NCBI GenBank assembly: GCA_903901915.1
Contig: CAIUSV010000084.1
Coordinates: 1 to 64,000 of the forward strand
Reading direction: 5' to 3'
Length of the DNA: 64,000 nucleotides
Origin: an uncultured Rhodospirillaceae bacterium
GTDB lineage: Bacteria > Pseudomonadota > Alphaproteobacteria > Rhodospirillales > Magnetospirillaceae
Part shown: positions 18,739-28,363 of the stretch, one piece after another
Layout: each line of letters begins with the position of its first letter
Position numbering within the stretch: the stretch's first letter is position 1
The notes under the pieces: model-generated
What the model was told of the DNA's origin: nothing
Seen by the model: only the letters and a program-made list of their open reading frames with translations
Databases searched by the model: none
Program-made: the position numbers and the translations under genes

Positions 18739-19903
18739 AATTGATGATCACCCAGTCGCCCCGGCGGACCTCAAGCAGGCGCAACGAGTCGAAGGACAGG
18801 CCGTTATGGTCGGTCTCGCTCATATTGAAGACGCCGTTGGCTCCCACCAGATCGTTGGTCTTTTCGATGGCATCACGGACCTTTTCCTTGTCCATGCTGC
18901 CCGCCCGCTTGATCGCGTCGGCAAAGATGAGCATGGCGTCGAAGGCGTTGGAACCGAAAGCCGAAACGGATTCCTTGTAACGGGCCTCGTATCGCTTCTG
19001 GTAGTCCTTCACCACCGGGGCCTGACGATCGGAATCGGGCAGCTTGTCGGCGACCACGGCGGTGGCGGCCGGAATACGCATCCCTTCCGCCGCTTCCTTG
19101 GCCATGGCGATGAAATCCTTCGAGGCGACGCCATGGGAATGGTAGGTGGGCAGCTTCATATCCAACTGGCGGTAATTGCGGCTGACCACCGCCGGGCCTT
19201 GTCCCAGGCCCCAAATGATCAGCGCCTGGGGGTCGGCGTTGCTGCGGATCTTGGTCAGCTGCGGGGTCATGTCGGCATCCTTGGCCCCGTAGGTTTCATC
19301 GGCGACGATCTGGACGCCGTAGGACGGGGCCACGGCCATGATCTGCTCGCGGCCGGATTTGCCGAACGCCGAGTCCTCGGACAGCAACGCCACCTTGGTC
19401 AAGCCGCGCGCCTTCATGTCGACGAACACTTTCTCGGCGGCCATCCGGTCGGTATGGGGAATCTTGAAGACCCATTTGCGCACCGGATTGACGATGACGA
19501 TCGCCCCGGCGTTGGAGATGAAGGGAATGCCGGCCTTTTCCGCCAGCGGGACCACCGCCATGGTGGTGGCGGTGGTGCTGGCGCCGATCAGGATATCGAC
19601 GCCGTCGTTCTCGATCAGGCGCTTGGCCAGGGAGGCCGCCTTGTCGGGGGCGCCGCCGTCGTCATACATCACCATCTCGATCTGACGTCCGAGCAGGCCG
19701 CCGGAAGCATTGAGGCGGGCCACCTCCAGTTCCATGGTCTTCTTCGCCGGTTCGCCGAGAAATGATGCCGGCCCCGTCACCGACAGGAAGGTTCCGATCC
19801 GAATGGGTTGCTCGGCCGCCTGCGCGGTTCCCGTCAACGCCGCCAAAGCCAGCGTCGCGACACCAAGCGTCAGGGTTCTGAAAGTCTCCAGGATATCGCG
19901 CAT
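18737..19903 (-). CDS. LivK-like branched-chain amino acid-type periplasmic binding protein (orphan)
   Basis: Signal peptide MRDILETFRTLTLGVATLALAALTGTAQAAEQ; PIRIGTFLSVTGPASFLGEPAKKTMEL. Confidence 0.9.
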   Translation of the reverse strand: MRDILETFRTLTLGVATLALAALTGTAQAAEQPIRIGTFLSVTGPASFLGEPAKKTMELEVARLNASGGLLGRQIEMVMYDDGGAPDKAASLAKRLIENDGVDILIGASTTATTMAVVPLAEKAGIPFISNAGAIVIVNPVRKWVFKIPHTDRMAAEKVFVDMKARGLTKVALLSEDSAFGKSGREQIMAVAPSYGVQIVADETYGAKDADMTPQLTKIRSNADPQALIIWGLGQGPAVVSRNYRQLDMKLPTYHSHGVASKDFIAMAKEAAEGMRIPAATAVVADKLPDSDRQAPVVKDYQKRYEARYKESVSAFGSNAFDAMLIFADAIKRAGSMDKEKVRDAIEKTNDLVGANGVFNMSETDHNGLSFDSLRLLEVRRGDWVIIN

Positions 19904-19943
19904 GTTCCCTCCCACTTTTTTAACGAGATTTGTCTCGTCTATT

Positions 19944-19963
19944 GTGAGTTGAACTATCAACTG
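19944..19963. promoter_or_regulatory. Candidate MarR operator 1
   Basis: GTGAGTTGAACTATCAACTG; reverse complement matches 20655-20674 at 18 of 20 positions. Confidence 0.6.
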
Positions 19964-20084
19964 GATTCGGCGGCGGAGTCAACATGCCGAGATTGCGTCC
20001 CGAAGAGCGGCGTCCTATCTATCGCTATTCTGGGGTGTTCGCCCCCGGGGATGTGTTCGGAAAAAGCAGGCGTTCGGGTCACTG

Positions 20085-20612
20085 ATGAAAATCGCGAAAT
20101 CCACCGCAGCGGTGAAAGGCGCCCAGCCCCAGGTTGATGGCGCCATGGTCAAATGGACGTTGGACCTGGAGCGCTATGTTCCGGCTTTGCTGGTTTTTCT
20201 GGCGAACAAGATCACCAACGGCGCCTCCAACCTTTACCGCAAGAACTTTGGCGTCGGCGTCATCGAGTGGCGATGCATGGGGCTGATCGCCATCGAACCC
20301 TGGGCGTCGCCCAATCGGATCTGTCAGGTTATCGGGTTGGACAAGGCGGCGGTCAGTCGCAGCATTCGCTCGCTGGAAAAGAAGGCCTTGGTGGAGGTTC
20401 GCTCCAGCAGCCAGCGCGCCCGTTTCCTCGAGGTCGCCCTGACCGAGACGGGATGCCGACTGTACGACAGGATGATCCAGGTGGCCTTCGAGAGGGAAGG
20501 GCGGTTGTTGGCGGACATCACGCCGCAAGAGCGCGAGGCGCTTATCAGCATGCTCAACCGCATGCATCAACGGATTCCCACCGTCAACGGACCCATCGAC
20601 ATTCCGCGATAG
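20085..20612 (+). CDS. MarR family transcriptional regulator
   Basis: EPWASPNRICQVIGLDKAAVSRSIRSLEKKALVEVRSSSQRARFLEVALTETG. Confidence 0.85.
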   Translation: MKIAKSTAAVKGAQPQVDGAMVKWTLDLERYVPALLVFLANKITNGASNLYRKNFGVGVIEWRCMGLIAIEPWASPNRICQVIGLDKAAVSRSIRSLEKKALVEVRSSSQRARFLEVALTETGCRLYDRMIQVAFEREGRLLADITPQEREALISMLNRMHQRIPTVNGPIDIPR

Positions 20613-20654
20613 GCCGGGCCGTTCGATGGCGTAGCGCCTTCGGTGTCGCGAAAC

Positions 20655-20674
20655 GAGTTGATAATTCAACTCAC
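20655..20674. promoter_or_regulatory. Candidate MarR operator 2
   Basis: GAGTTGATAATTCAACTCAC, palindromic, upstream of the corrinoid/URO-D genes. Confidence 0.6.
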
Positions 20675-20837
20675 ATCCGCTATCTAGGATTCACCACAAG
20701 CCCGACGATCAAGCAATGCGGGCGGAAACGGGGATGGAACCAAGCCGGCGGATAATTCCGCTCGCAAGCGCCGCCGTGCGCATGCTCCCGCGTTTCCCGA
20801 AGGTTATCGCGTCGATACCGCGTGAGGGAGGCTGCTC

Positions 20838-21488
20838 ATGACCGATGAAGAAAAGCGACTGGTGGACCTGCTGTCCTCGATGGAGGAGGACGAAGCCCTG
20901 GCCCTGGCCAAACGGATGCTGCTGGAAGACCACAAGGACCCGATCCGGGTGTTGGAACTTTGCCGCTTGGCCATGGATGCCGTCGGCAAGCTGTTCGCGG
21001 AAGGGGAGTACTTCCTGCCGGAACTGGTGCTGGCCGGCGAGATGCTGGAGCAGATTTCCGCCATCGCCAAGCCGCTCATCACCCAGAGCGGCGGAGCGGC
21101 GGCCAAGAAACGGGGTAAGGTGCTGATCGGCACCGTCCACGGCGACCTGCACGACATCGGCAAGAACATCGTCTGCTTCATGCTCGACATCAACGGCTTC
21201 GAGGTCAAGGACATCGGCATCGACGTGCCGGTCAAGACCTTCATCGAAGAGATCAACGCCTTTCAGCCCGATGTGGTCGGCTTGTCCGGCTTTCTTACCC
21301 TGGCCTTTGATTCCATGAAGGAAACCATCGCCGCTTTCGAGAGCGAAGGCGTGCGCCAGGGCTTCAAGATCATGATCGGCGGCGGCCAGATCGACGAAAC
21401 CGTCCGCGCCTATACCGGCGCCGATGCCTTCGGCGTCAATGCCGTCGAGGCGGTCAATCTGTGCAAGAAATGGCTGGAGGCGGCGTGA
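20838..21488 (+). CDS. Methyltransferase corrinoid-binding protein (B12-binding)
   Basis: GTVHGDLHDIGKNIVCFMLDINGFEVKDIGIDV (DxHxxG), methionine-synthase-like cap. Confidence 0.9.
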   Translation: MTDEEKRLVDLLSSMEEDEALALAKRMLLEDHKDPIRVLELCRLAMDAVGKLFAEGEYFLPELVLAGEMLEQISAIAKPLITQSGGAAAKKRGKVLIGTVHGDLHDIGKNIVCFMLDINGFEVKDIGIDVPVKTFIEEINAFQPDVVGLSGFLTLAFDSMKETIAAFESEGVRQGFKIMIGGGQIDETVRAYTGADAFGVNAVEAVNLCKKWLEAA

Positions 21489-22750
21489 TGAATACTCCCG
21501 CGGGGACTGCCGAGGCCAAGGCCCAGTTTGACGTCCGCTGGCGCCGCATCCAAGATTGCGTCGCGCTGAAGCAACCGGACCGGATGCCCGTGGTCATGTA
21601 CGGCACCTTCTGGTTCGCCAGGTATGGCGGCATCAGCTTCAAGGAGCTGATGTACGATTACGAAAAGGCCAAGGAAATCACCGAGCGGGCCGTGCTGGAG
21701 TTCGAGCCGGACGCCGTCGCTCCGCTGGTGGGGGCCACGGCCCTGGGGCGGGTGTTCGAGGCGGTGGACTTCAAGCAACTCCAGTGGCCGGGCCACGGGG
21801 TCGGCGACAACCAGCCCTATCAGTACCTGGATCGCGAGTATATGAAGCCCGAGGAGTTTCCGGCGCTGTTGCAAGACCCCACCGGCTTTTATCTGAATTC
21901 CTATCTGCCTCGGATCTTTGGCGCCTTCGAGGGGTTCGACGCGTTTCCCGCCTTTCCGGGGATGTTCTATTTTCGCGCGATTACCGGTCTCAGGCCGCTG
22001 GCCAGCCCCGAATTCCGCAAGTCTTTGCAGCGTGTGCTGGATGCGGCCGACGAGGTCGACCGCTACATGACCCATGCGGCCGAGTGGAACCGCCGCATCA
22101 CCAGTCTCGGCTATCCCTTGATCAACGGCAGCAATTCCGGCGCGCCCTATGACGTGATCGCCGACTATTTCCGTGGCGCCACCGGCATGATGAAGGATCT
22201 ATTTCGCAACAAGGAGTTGCTTCTCGAAACCATCGAGATGATGCGCCGGAACCTGACCCGGATGACCATCGCCAACGCCAAGGCGACGGGCAACCCCATC
22301 GTCATGATTCCCATCCATTGGGCCCCCGATGCCTTCATGTCCAGAAAGCAGTTCGAGGAATTCTGGTGGCCCAGCTTCCGCCAAATGATGCTCGACCTGA
22401 TCGATGCCGACCTGATCCCCATGCCGCTGTGGGAAGCCGACTGCACCAAGCGGCTGGAGATCATCCGGGATGTTCCGCCCGGCAAGTGCATCTACTGGTT
22501 CGAGCGCACCGACATGGTCAAGGCGTTCGAGGTGCTGGGGGACGTGGTCGCGCTGCGCGGCAATCTGTCGCCGTCGATGATGACCACCGGAACCCCCGCC
22601 GATGTCGATGCCGCGGTCAAGCATCTGGTGGACAATGTCTGGGCCAGGGGAGGGAACCTGATTCTGGACACCGCCTTCGGCATTCCCGATGAAACCCCGG
22701 TGGAGAACGTGCGGGCCATGTTCGCCGCCGCCCGCAAGTATACCGGCTGA
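21488..22750 (+). CDS. Uroporphyrinogen decarboxylase (URO-D) family protein, MtaA-like
   Basis: 420 aa, start overlaps corrinoid gene stop (TGATG); URO-D family pattern. Confidence 0.85.
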   Translation: MNTPAGTAEAKAQFDVRWRRIQDCVALKQPDRMPVVMYGTFWFARYGGISFKELMYDYEKAKEITERAVLEFEPDAVAPLVGATALGRVFEAVDFKQLQWPGHGVGDNQPYQYLDREYMKPEEFPALLQDPTGFYLNSYLPRIFGAFEGFDAFPAFPGMFYFRAITGLRPLASPEFRKSLQRVLDAADEVDRYMTHAAEWNRRITSLGYPLINGSNSGAPYDVIADYFRGATGMMKDLFRNKELLLETIEMMRRNLTRMTIANAKATGNPIVMIPIHWAPDAFMSRKQFEEFWWPSFRQMMLDLIDADLIPMPLWEADCTKRLEIIRDVPPGKCIYWFERTDMVKAFEVLGDVVALRGNLSPSMMTTGTPADVDAAVKHLVDNVWARGGNLILDTAFGIPDETPVENVRAMFAAARKYTG

Positions 22751-22761
22751 AAGGTTGACGG

Positions 22762-23118
22762 CTAATCGTTGTGCGGTCTGGAATAGTCGATTTGTGTCTT
22801 GATCGACATCAGCTCGGCGCTGACGGAATCGACCAACTTATCGAGTAGTTCCGTAATATGAACGTTGAATGAATTGGCGTATTCAACTGCTTCTAGGGCA
22901 TATCTCTGTGCGCTGATTGTGTCTCCGCGCGAGATTGCCGCACCGATAATAGACGAATATCGAGCAAGCTCGGTCCTTGCCTCATGAATGCGCCTATTCA
23001 GGCTGGTGTCGCCATTGTCGTTGCTGGCGAAATATCCGGCGCTACGCGATGAATCGTGTGTGTTCGGCATTGATCCAGGCCCCAGATCACTCGTTCCTAT
23101 ACTATCTCCGGGCGCCAT
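22762..23118 (-). CDS. Hypothetical protein
   Basis: ORF continues upstream to 23238 but shorter start proposed (MAPGDSIGTS) because an operator-like site lies at 23129-23146. Confidence 0.5.
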   Translation of the reverse strand: MAPGDSIGTSDLGPGSMPNTHDSSRSAGYFASNDNGDTSLNRRIHEARTELARYSSIIGAAISRGDTISAQRYALEAVEYANSFNVHITELLDKLVDSVSAELMSIKTQIDYSRPHND

Positions 23119-23128
23119 GATGAATTTA

Positions 23129-23146
23129 TAGTCCCAAATCGCACTG
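23129..23146 (-). promoter_or_regulatory. Operator-like site C
   Basis: + strand TAGTCCCAAATCGCACTG. Confidence 0.5.
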
Positions 23147-23423
23147 TCATTCACTATTCCATGAGGCCGCGCCAGCTCCGAGCTGACGAGGATCTCTGTC
23201 CATGAAGTATATGCATTCCAAAAAACGTATGGCGTCAAATCAATACTGTAGTGCTAACATCAAGGCGCGATCCCTGTTTGGGCTGTCCAGGCGGCTTGGG
23301 CAATCACGGCATTAGGGGGGGCGGCATGTTCCGCGAACGGGTCAAACTCGTGATGACCGTCCTCAGTCCGCCCCGATCCTCTCCGGATTGCGAAAATAAG
23401 TTTCACCGCTATTCGCCGTACCC

Positions 23424-24407
23424 TTGATATTTTTGGAATACAGCATGAATAAAGTACGCAACAGCGCCGAGCTTATATCTCGAATCGCCGTGGCCTTCTG
23501 GTCGATGGTATTTAGCGGTAATAATGGATGCGTATCATTTATAGATGAGATTGCCCGTTCATCGCGATGCCGGATTTTGACGATCTGTACGGCATGCGGG
23601 TTACTCGTCCTTGTCGGTTCTATCCCCGCATCAGCTCAGGTCGCGACCACGCCGAGCTATTCGTTTGGCATCGTTCCGCAACAGGCCGCCTCGCGGCTGG
23701 CATCGACCTGGGGCCCCCTTCTCGCCAAGATCGCCAGGGACTCGGGAGTGAACTTGAGTTTCAAGACAGCTCCCGATATTCCAACATTTTATCAACGCGT
23801 GGAATCCGGAGAGTATGACATAGCGTATTTGAACCCGTATCAGTACATAAGTGCCCACTCCCAGGTTGGATTCGAGGCTATTGCCAAGGAAAAGGCACGT
23901 AAAATTCAGGGAATCGTCGTCGTCAAGGCGGATAGCCCCATTCGTGTCTTGGAAAACCTCAAGGGAGTGACCGTGGCATTCCCTTCGCCCCAGTCGTTTG
24001 CCGCGAGCATTCTGCCCCGAGCCGCGCTGAGGAGTAAGGGGATTGCCATCGAGGCGAAGAATGTTGGTTCGCACGAATCCGTTTATCTCGCCGTGGCGAG
24101 TGGACTATTGCCGGCGGGAGGAGGCATCGTTCGTACACTTGAAACCATGCCGCCGGAAATTCAGGCAAGCTTGAGGATTCTTTGGTCTACCGAAAAATTC
24201 ACCCCGCATGCCATCGCCATTCATCCCCGAGTTCCCGCAGGTCATGTTGACCGCCTGCTACGGGTGATGCTGGCGCTTGAGGACAGCGAAGAGGGGCGCG
24301 GCTTGCTGGCGGCAATCGGCTTCAACGGTATCGAGGTGGCGAAGAATTCGGATTGGGATGATATCCGGCAATTGGAGATTACTCCGGCCGAGGCGCTCGG
24401 AAAATAG
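23424..24407 (+). CDS. PhnD-like periplasmic substrate-binding protein
   Basis: YSFGIVPQQAASRLASTWGPLLAKIARDSGVNLSFKTAPDIPTFYQRVESGEYDIAYLNPYQY. Confidence 0.85.
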   Translation: MIFLEYSMNKVRNSAELISRIAVAFWSMVFSGNNGCVSFIDEIARSSRCRILTICTACGLLVLVGSIPASAQVATTPSYSFGIVPQQAASRLASTWGPLLAKIARDSGVNLSFKTAPDIPTFYQRVESGEYDIAYLNPYQYISAHSQVGFEAIAKEKARKIQGIVVVKADSPIRVLENLKGVTVAFPSPQSFAASILPRAALRSKGIAIEAKNVGSHESVYLAVASGLLPAGGGIVRTLETMPPEIQASLRILWSTEKFTPHAIAIHPRVPAGHVDRLLRVMLALEDSEEGRGLLAAIGFNGIEVAKNSDWDDIRQLEITPAEALGK

Positions 24408-24476
24408 GTCGCCAAATAACATGTGTTCGATACGTCATGGCTGATTTTTTTATAAATAGTGTGCGGGTGCATCGGT

Positions 24477-26318
24477 ATGGCGATGTCATTTCGTCTGAAG
24501 ACAATAGTGGGGATTGCCGCGATTGAAGCGGCTCTCCTCGTCACTCTCGTTTGGAGTGGTCTTGGTTATATTCAGACAACAAATGAAACGGCACTTAATC
24601 GTCGCGCTTCCGATACGGCGCTGATGTTTTCAACAAACCTAAAAAATTATATAATTTCTTCTGATATTGCCTCCATATATGCCTTCTTCAGGGAAAATGA
24701 AAAGAACAATGATCTTGCATCAGCATATCTCTTTGATGAGCGCGGACAAAAAATTTCTGGGTTCAGTAAGTCATTGGAACAAGACTCGATTATTTCAAAA
24801 GGAAGCGCGCTAATCGAGGAAGGCGGAATCGTGTTCGGCCGGGTCGATGTCGGATATGATACCAGGGGAATTCGCGAGGCTGTTTTGGAGGCAAGACGCT
24901 TATTCATATCTATTGCACTTGTTGAAATCGTTCTTGTCGCTCTATTTTCCTACCTTCTCGGGACACATCTTACCCAACGGATCAAGTTGTTGGAGAATGG
25001 TGTGATGAAGGTTGCCAATGGTGAGTTTAGCTATGTGGCATCGGCTGTTTCCCACGACGAGATCGGAAGAACCATCGTCGCGTTCAATAGAATGGTTGAC
25101 GTTTTGAGGTCAAGTCACGAAATATCGACGATTAAAAATAAGCTGAGCGAGGCTCACCGTATCGCCCGTCTTGGATATATTGAAATGAACAGCGCAACCG
25201 GTGTGTGGACGATTGGCGATGGTGCGCATGATATGCTTGGGTTAAGTCCATCGGTGTCATCTGGTATGATGGATTCTGTGTTTTGTAATGTTATTTCTGA
25301 CGATTATGAAAGGTTGCGCGATATCGTTGGCCGCTTTGATTTCAATAATCTTGATATAGAAATGAAAGTGGATGGCAAGATTCTTCATGCCCTTGGGCAA
25401 TCAACAGAAACAACTCTGGAAGAGAATACCTTCGTCGTTACCTTGCAAGACGTGACGCAGCAGCGTGCCGCCGAGCGCGAGCGAACGGTATTGATTGAGC
25501 GGCTGTCCGAGGCAAGCCGACTGGAATCGCTCGGTACCTTGGCTGGCGGGGTGGCGCATGAAATCAATACGCCGGCGCAGTATATCGGCGACAATCTGTC
25601 CTTCATCAAGGATTTGCTGCCCCGTCTTCTCGATGTCGCCACGGAGGCCCGTGCGGCGGCTACGACCGGGGATTGGACCAGGGTGGCCGCTGCCGCGGCC
25701 GCGTTCAATTATGATTTCGCCGTGCAGGAACTACCCGTTGCCGCCGACCAGGCGTTGGCCGGGATCGAACGAATTTCCACGATTGTTACGGCGATCAAGG
25801 CGTTCTCGTACCCCAGTGGCAAGACGCCGATGCCATTTGATATCAACCGGGCGATCGAGATGGCCGCGACAGTGACATCAAGCCAATGGAAATACGTTGC
25901 GACTCTCGATCTGAGGCTCGATCACGATCTCCCTGCGTTGAATGCCATAGAAGGTGAAATTAATCAGGTTCTTATAAATCTCATCGTTAACGCGGCGCAG
26001 GCCATCGGCGAAGCCGAGAATCGGGATCCGGGCCGAATCGATATCGCGACCCGATTGGTGGACCGCGATATTGAAGTCTCGGTTGCGGATACCGGTGTCG
26101 GCATTTCCGCCGAGAACCAGGGCCGGTTGTTCGAGATGTTTTTCACCACCAAGCCGCCGGGCCAGGGCACCGGGCAAGGTCTGGCCATCACCCGGGCAAT
26201 CATTCTTCGCCATGGCGGCTCCATTCGCGTCGAGTCGAAGCCGGGGGCCGGTGCCTGTTTCCTTGTACGATTGCCGGTTGATGGTCCACCACCGGAGCTC
26301 CGGGAGGTCCCGGCATGA
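24477..26318 (+). CDS. Sensor histidine kinase (TM, HAMP, HATPase)
   Basis: LGTLAGGVAHEINTPAQYIGDNLSFIKDLL; NLIVNAAQAIGEA; GTGQGLAITRAIILRHGG. Start uncertain (ORF opens at 24459). Confidence 0.87.
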   Translation: MAMSFRLKTIVGIAAIEAALLVTLVWSGLGYIQTTNETALNRRASDTALMFSTNLKNYIISSDIASIYAFFRENEKNNDLASAYLFDERGQKISGFSKSLEQDSIISKGSALIEEGGIVFGRVDVGYDTRGIREAVLEARRLFISIALVEIVLVALFSYLLGTHLTQRIKLLENGVMKVANGEFSYVASAVSHDEIGRTIVAFNRMVDVLRSSHEISTIKNKLSEAHRIARLGYIEMNSATGVWTIGDGAHDMLGLSPSVSSGMMDSVFCNVISDDYERLRDIVGRFDFNNLDIEMKVDGKILHALGQSTETTLEENTFVVTLQDVTQQRAAERERTVLIERLSEASRLESLGTLAGGVAHEINTPAQYIGDNLSFIKDLLPRLLDVATEARAAATTGDWTRVAAAAAAFNYDFAVQELPVAADQALAGIERISTIVTAIKAFSYPSGKTPMPFDINRAIEMAATVTSSQWKYVATLDLRLDHDLPALNAIEGEINQVLINLIVNAAQAIGEAENRDPGRIDIATRLVDRDIEVSVADTGVGISAENQGRLFEMFFTTKPPGQGTGQGLAITRAIILRHGGSIRVESKPGAGACFLVRLPVDGPPPELREVPA

Positions 26319-26352
26319 ATTTCCTTCACGGAGCGACGCGGCCGATTTGATG

Positions 26353-28335
26353 CTACGCCGCGGGGAGTGGGGCCGGCATTCCCTGCTCCGGGCCTCCGAC
26401 CTCACCGGCGGCGGGGAGGGTGAAAAAAAAGGTCGATCCCTTGTCTTGAACCGATTCCACCCAGATGCGGCCGCCATGCCGTTCGACCACCTTCTTGCAG
26501 ATCGCGAGGCCGATGCCGGTTCCCTCGTATTGGTCTCGTGTATGCAGCCGCTGGAAGATGCCGAAAATGCGGTCGAAATGTGAGGCATCGATGCCGATGC
26601 CGTTGTCGGCAACCCGGAACTCCCACGCGCCATCGATCGGGCGGCATGATATCAGGACCGACGGCGGGCGCTCCGGGGAACTGTATTTGAGCGCATTGCC
26701 GATCAGGTTCTGGCACAGCCGCATGACCTGAACGGGATCGCCCATCACCACGGCCGCCTGTACCGTTTCATCGATGGTCACCTCCGCCTGGCTGTCATCG
26801 ATCGCCGCCTTCAAGTGAATGAGGGCCAGTTGGAGCACCGGAAAAATCGGCATCGGGGCGATGGGGTCGCCGCGGTTGTCGATCCGGGCGAACGCCAGGA
26901 GGTCCAGTACCAGTTGATCCATCCGCTTGGCGCCATCACGGGCAAAATCCAGGAAGATATGACCATCGTGATCGAGGTGGTGGCCATATCGGCGTTCGAT
27001 CAACGACAGGTAACTGCTGATCATGCGCAACGGCTCGCGCAGATCGTGACTCGCGACATAGGCGAATTGTTCCAGTTCGGCATTCGATGCCGACAGGTCA
27101 CGGTTCAGTTTTTCCAGTTCAAGGGTTTTGGCCGCCAACCCCTGCTCGGCCGAGCGGCGGGCGGTGATATCCTCGATGACGCCGACAAGCCCCAGTGTCT
27201 GTCCGGTCTCCGTCAGCATTCGTTGGCCGGTGAGGTGGCCCCAGAATTCCACGCCGTCGCCGCGCCAATAGCGCCTCTCCAGATCGACACTCTGGATATC
27301 GCTGGCCAGCAGGGCGAGCATGCGGGCGCGTCCTTCCGACCGTTCCGTCTCGTGAACATGGGCAACGTATTCGCTGCCGATCAGCTGCTCCGGCGGACTG
27401 CCGAACATGGTCGCCATGCGACGGTTCGCATGGGTGATGATCCCATCGGTGTTGACAAAGAAAATGGCCACGCTGGAGGCGTCATAGATCAGCCGAAGTT
27501 CTTCCTCACGCGCGCGCAGGTTGGCGTTTATAAGCTCCGCCTCGCGGACGGCGTCCGCCAGTTGGCCTTCCACCAATTTCCTCTCGTCGATTTCCTTCAA
27601 CAGTTCCCGCCGCGAGACCATGCTGTCATATAACGTGTCCGCCATCCTGTCGAACGCGGTGGCCACCGCTCCGATTTCCGAGTGTCCCGCGAAGCCGAAC
27701 CGGTAGTCGCGCTCTCCCTGCCCGAAACGGCGAATACCTATGCGAAGGTATTCCAGCGGCCGGATCACCAGAACCACGACGCCGCTGAAGGTGGCGAGAA
27801 GTACCAGAACGGATGTCAATACGAAGATCCAGGACGCCACCCTGATCTGACGCTCCGCCTCGCGTATGCCGTCGCGGTTGGCGTTGGAGACGGCCGCCAC
27901 CTGTTCGGCCAAGGCACCGATGCGCAACCGCAGTTGCTCGAGCAGGGCGGCTTCCTGGACCTCGGAACCCGAGTTGGGCGGCGCCTGGTTCAATTCGACC
28001 ACCCGCTGAAACAATTCGCCAAGCTTCGCGTGGTGTTCGGCCATCTGAGGCAGTTGTGCCGAGCCGAAGCCGCCGACCGGGGGGCTGGAGATCATGGTTC
28101 CGACCGAGGCGTGGCGTACCAGCCATTGGCGTTCCACCCGCCGCGAGTGGTGGACGGTGTATTCGTTGGTCAACGCCGTCAAATGATACACGCCGTCGGC
28201 AAGCCGGTCGGCATACTCATCGTTCCTACCGGCGTGTTTCTCTTGTTCTAGGGTTGTATAGACCACTGTTCCGGTCACGGCGGTGACCGATGATGAAACG
28301 GCTATTGCTATCCAGAGCAATACCGAGATCCGCAT
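26353..28335 (-). CDS. Sensor histidine kinase (TM, HAMP, PAS, HisKA, HATPase)
   Basis: FAYVASHDLREPLRMISSYLSLI; NLIGNALKYSSPERPP; GTGIGLAICKKVVERHGG. Confidence 0.9.
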   Translation of the reverse strand: MRISVLLWIAIAVSSSVTAVTGTVVYTTLEQEKHAGRNDEYADRLADGVYHLTALTNEYTVHHSRRVERQWLVRHASVGTMISSPPVGGFGSAQLPQMAEHHAKLGELFQRVVELNQAPPNSGSEVQEAALLEQLRLRIGALAEQVAAVSNANRDGIREAERQIRVASWIFVLTSVLVLLATFSGVVVLVIRPLEYLRIGIRRFGQGERDYRFGFAGHSEIGAVATAFDRMADTLYDSMVSRRELLKEIDERKLVEGQLADAVREAELINANLRAREEELRLIYDASSVAIFFVNTDGIITHANRRMATMFGSPPEQLIGSEYVAHVHETERSEGRARMLALLASDIQSVDLERRYWRGDGVEFWGHLTGQRMLTETGQTLGLVGVIEDITARRSAEQGLAAKTLELEKLNRDLSASNAELEQFAYVASHDLREPLRMISSYLSLIERRYGHHLDHDGHIFLDFARDGAKRMDQLVLDLLAFARIDNRGDPIAPMPIFPVLQLALIHLKAAIDDSQAEVTIDETVQAAVVMGDPVQVMRLCQNLIGNALKYSSPERPPSVLISCRPIDGAWEFRVADNGIGIDASHFDRIFGIFQRLHTRDQYEGTGIGLAICKKVVERHGGRIWVESVQDKGSTFFFTLPAAGEVGGPEQGMPAPLPAA

Positions 28336-28363
28336 GCGCAGCCCCTCTTTTCGCTCCGATATC

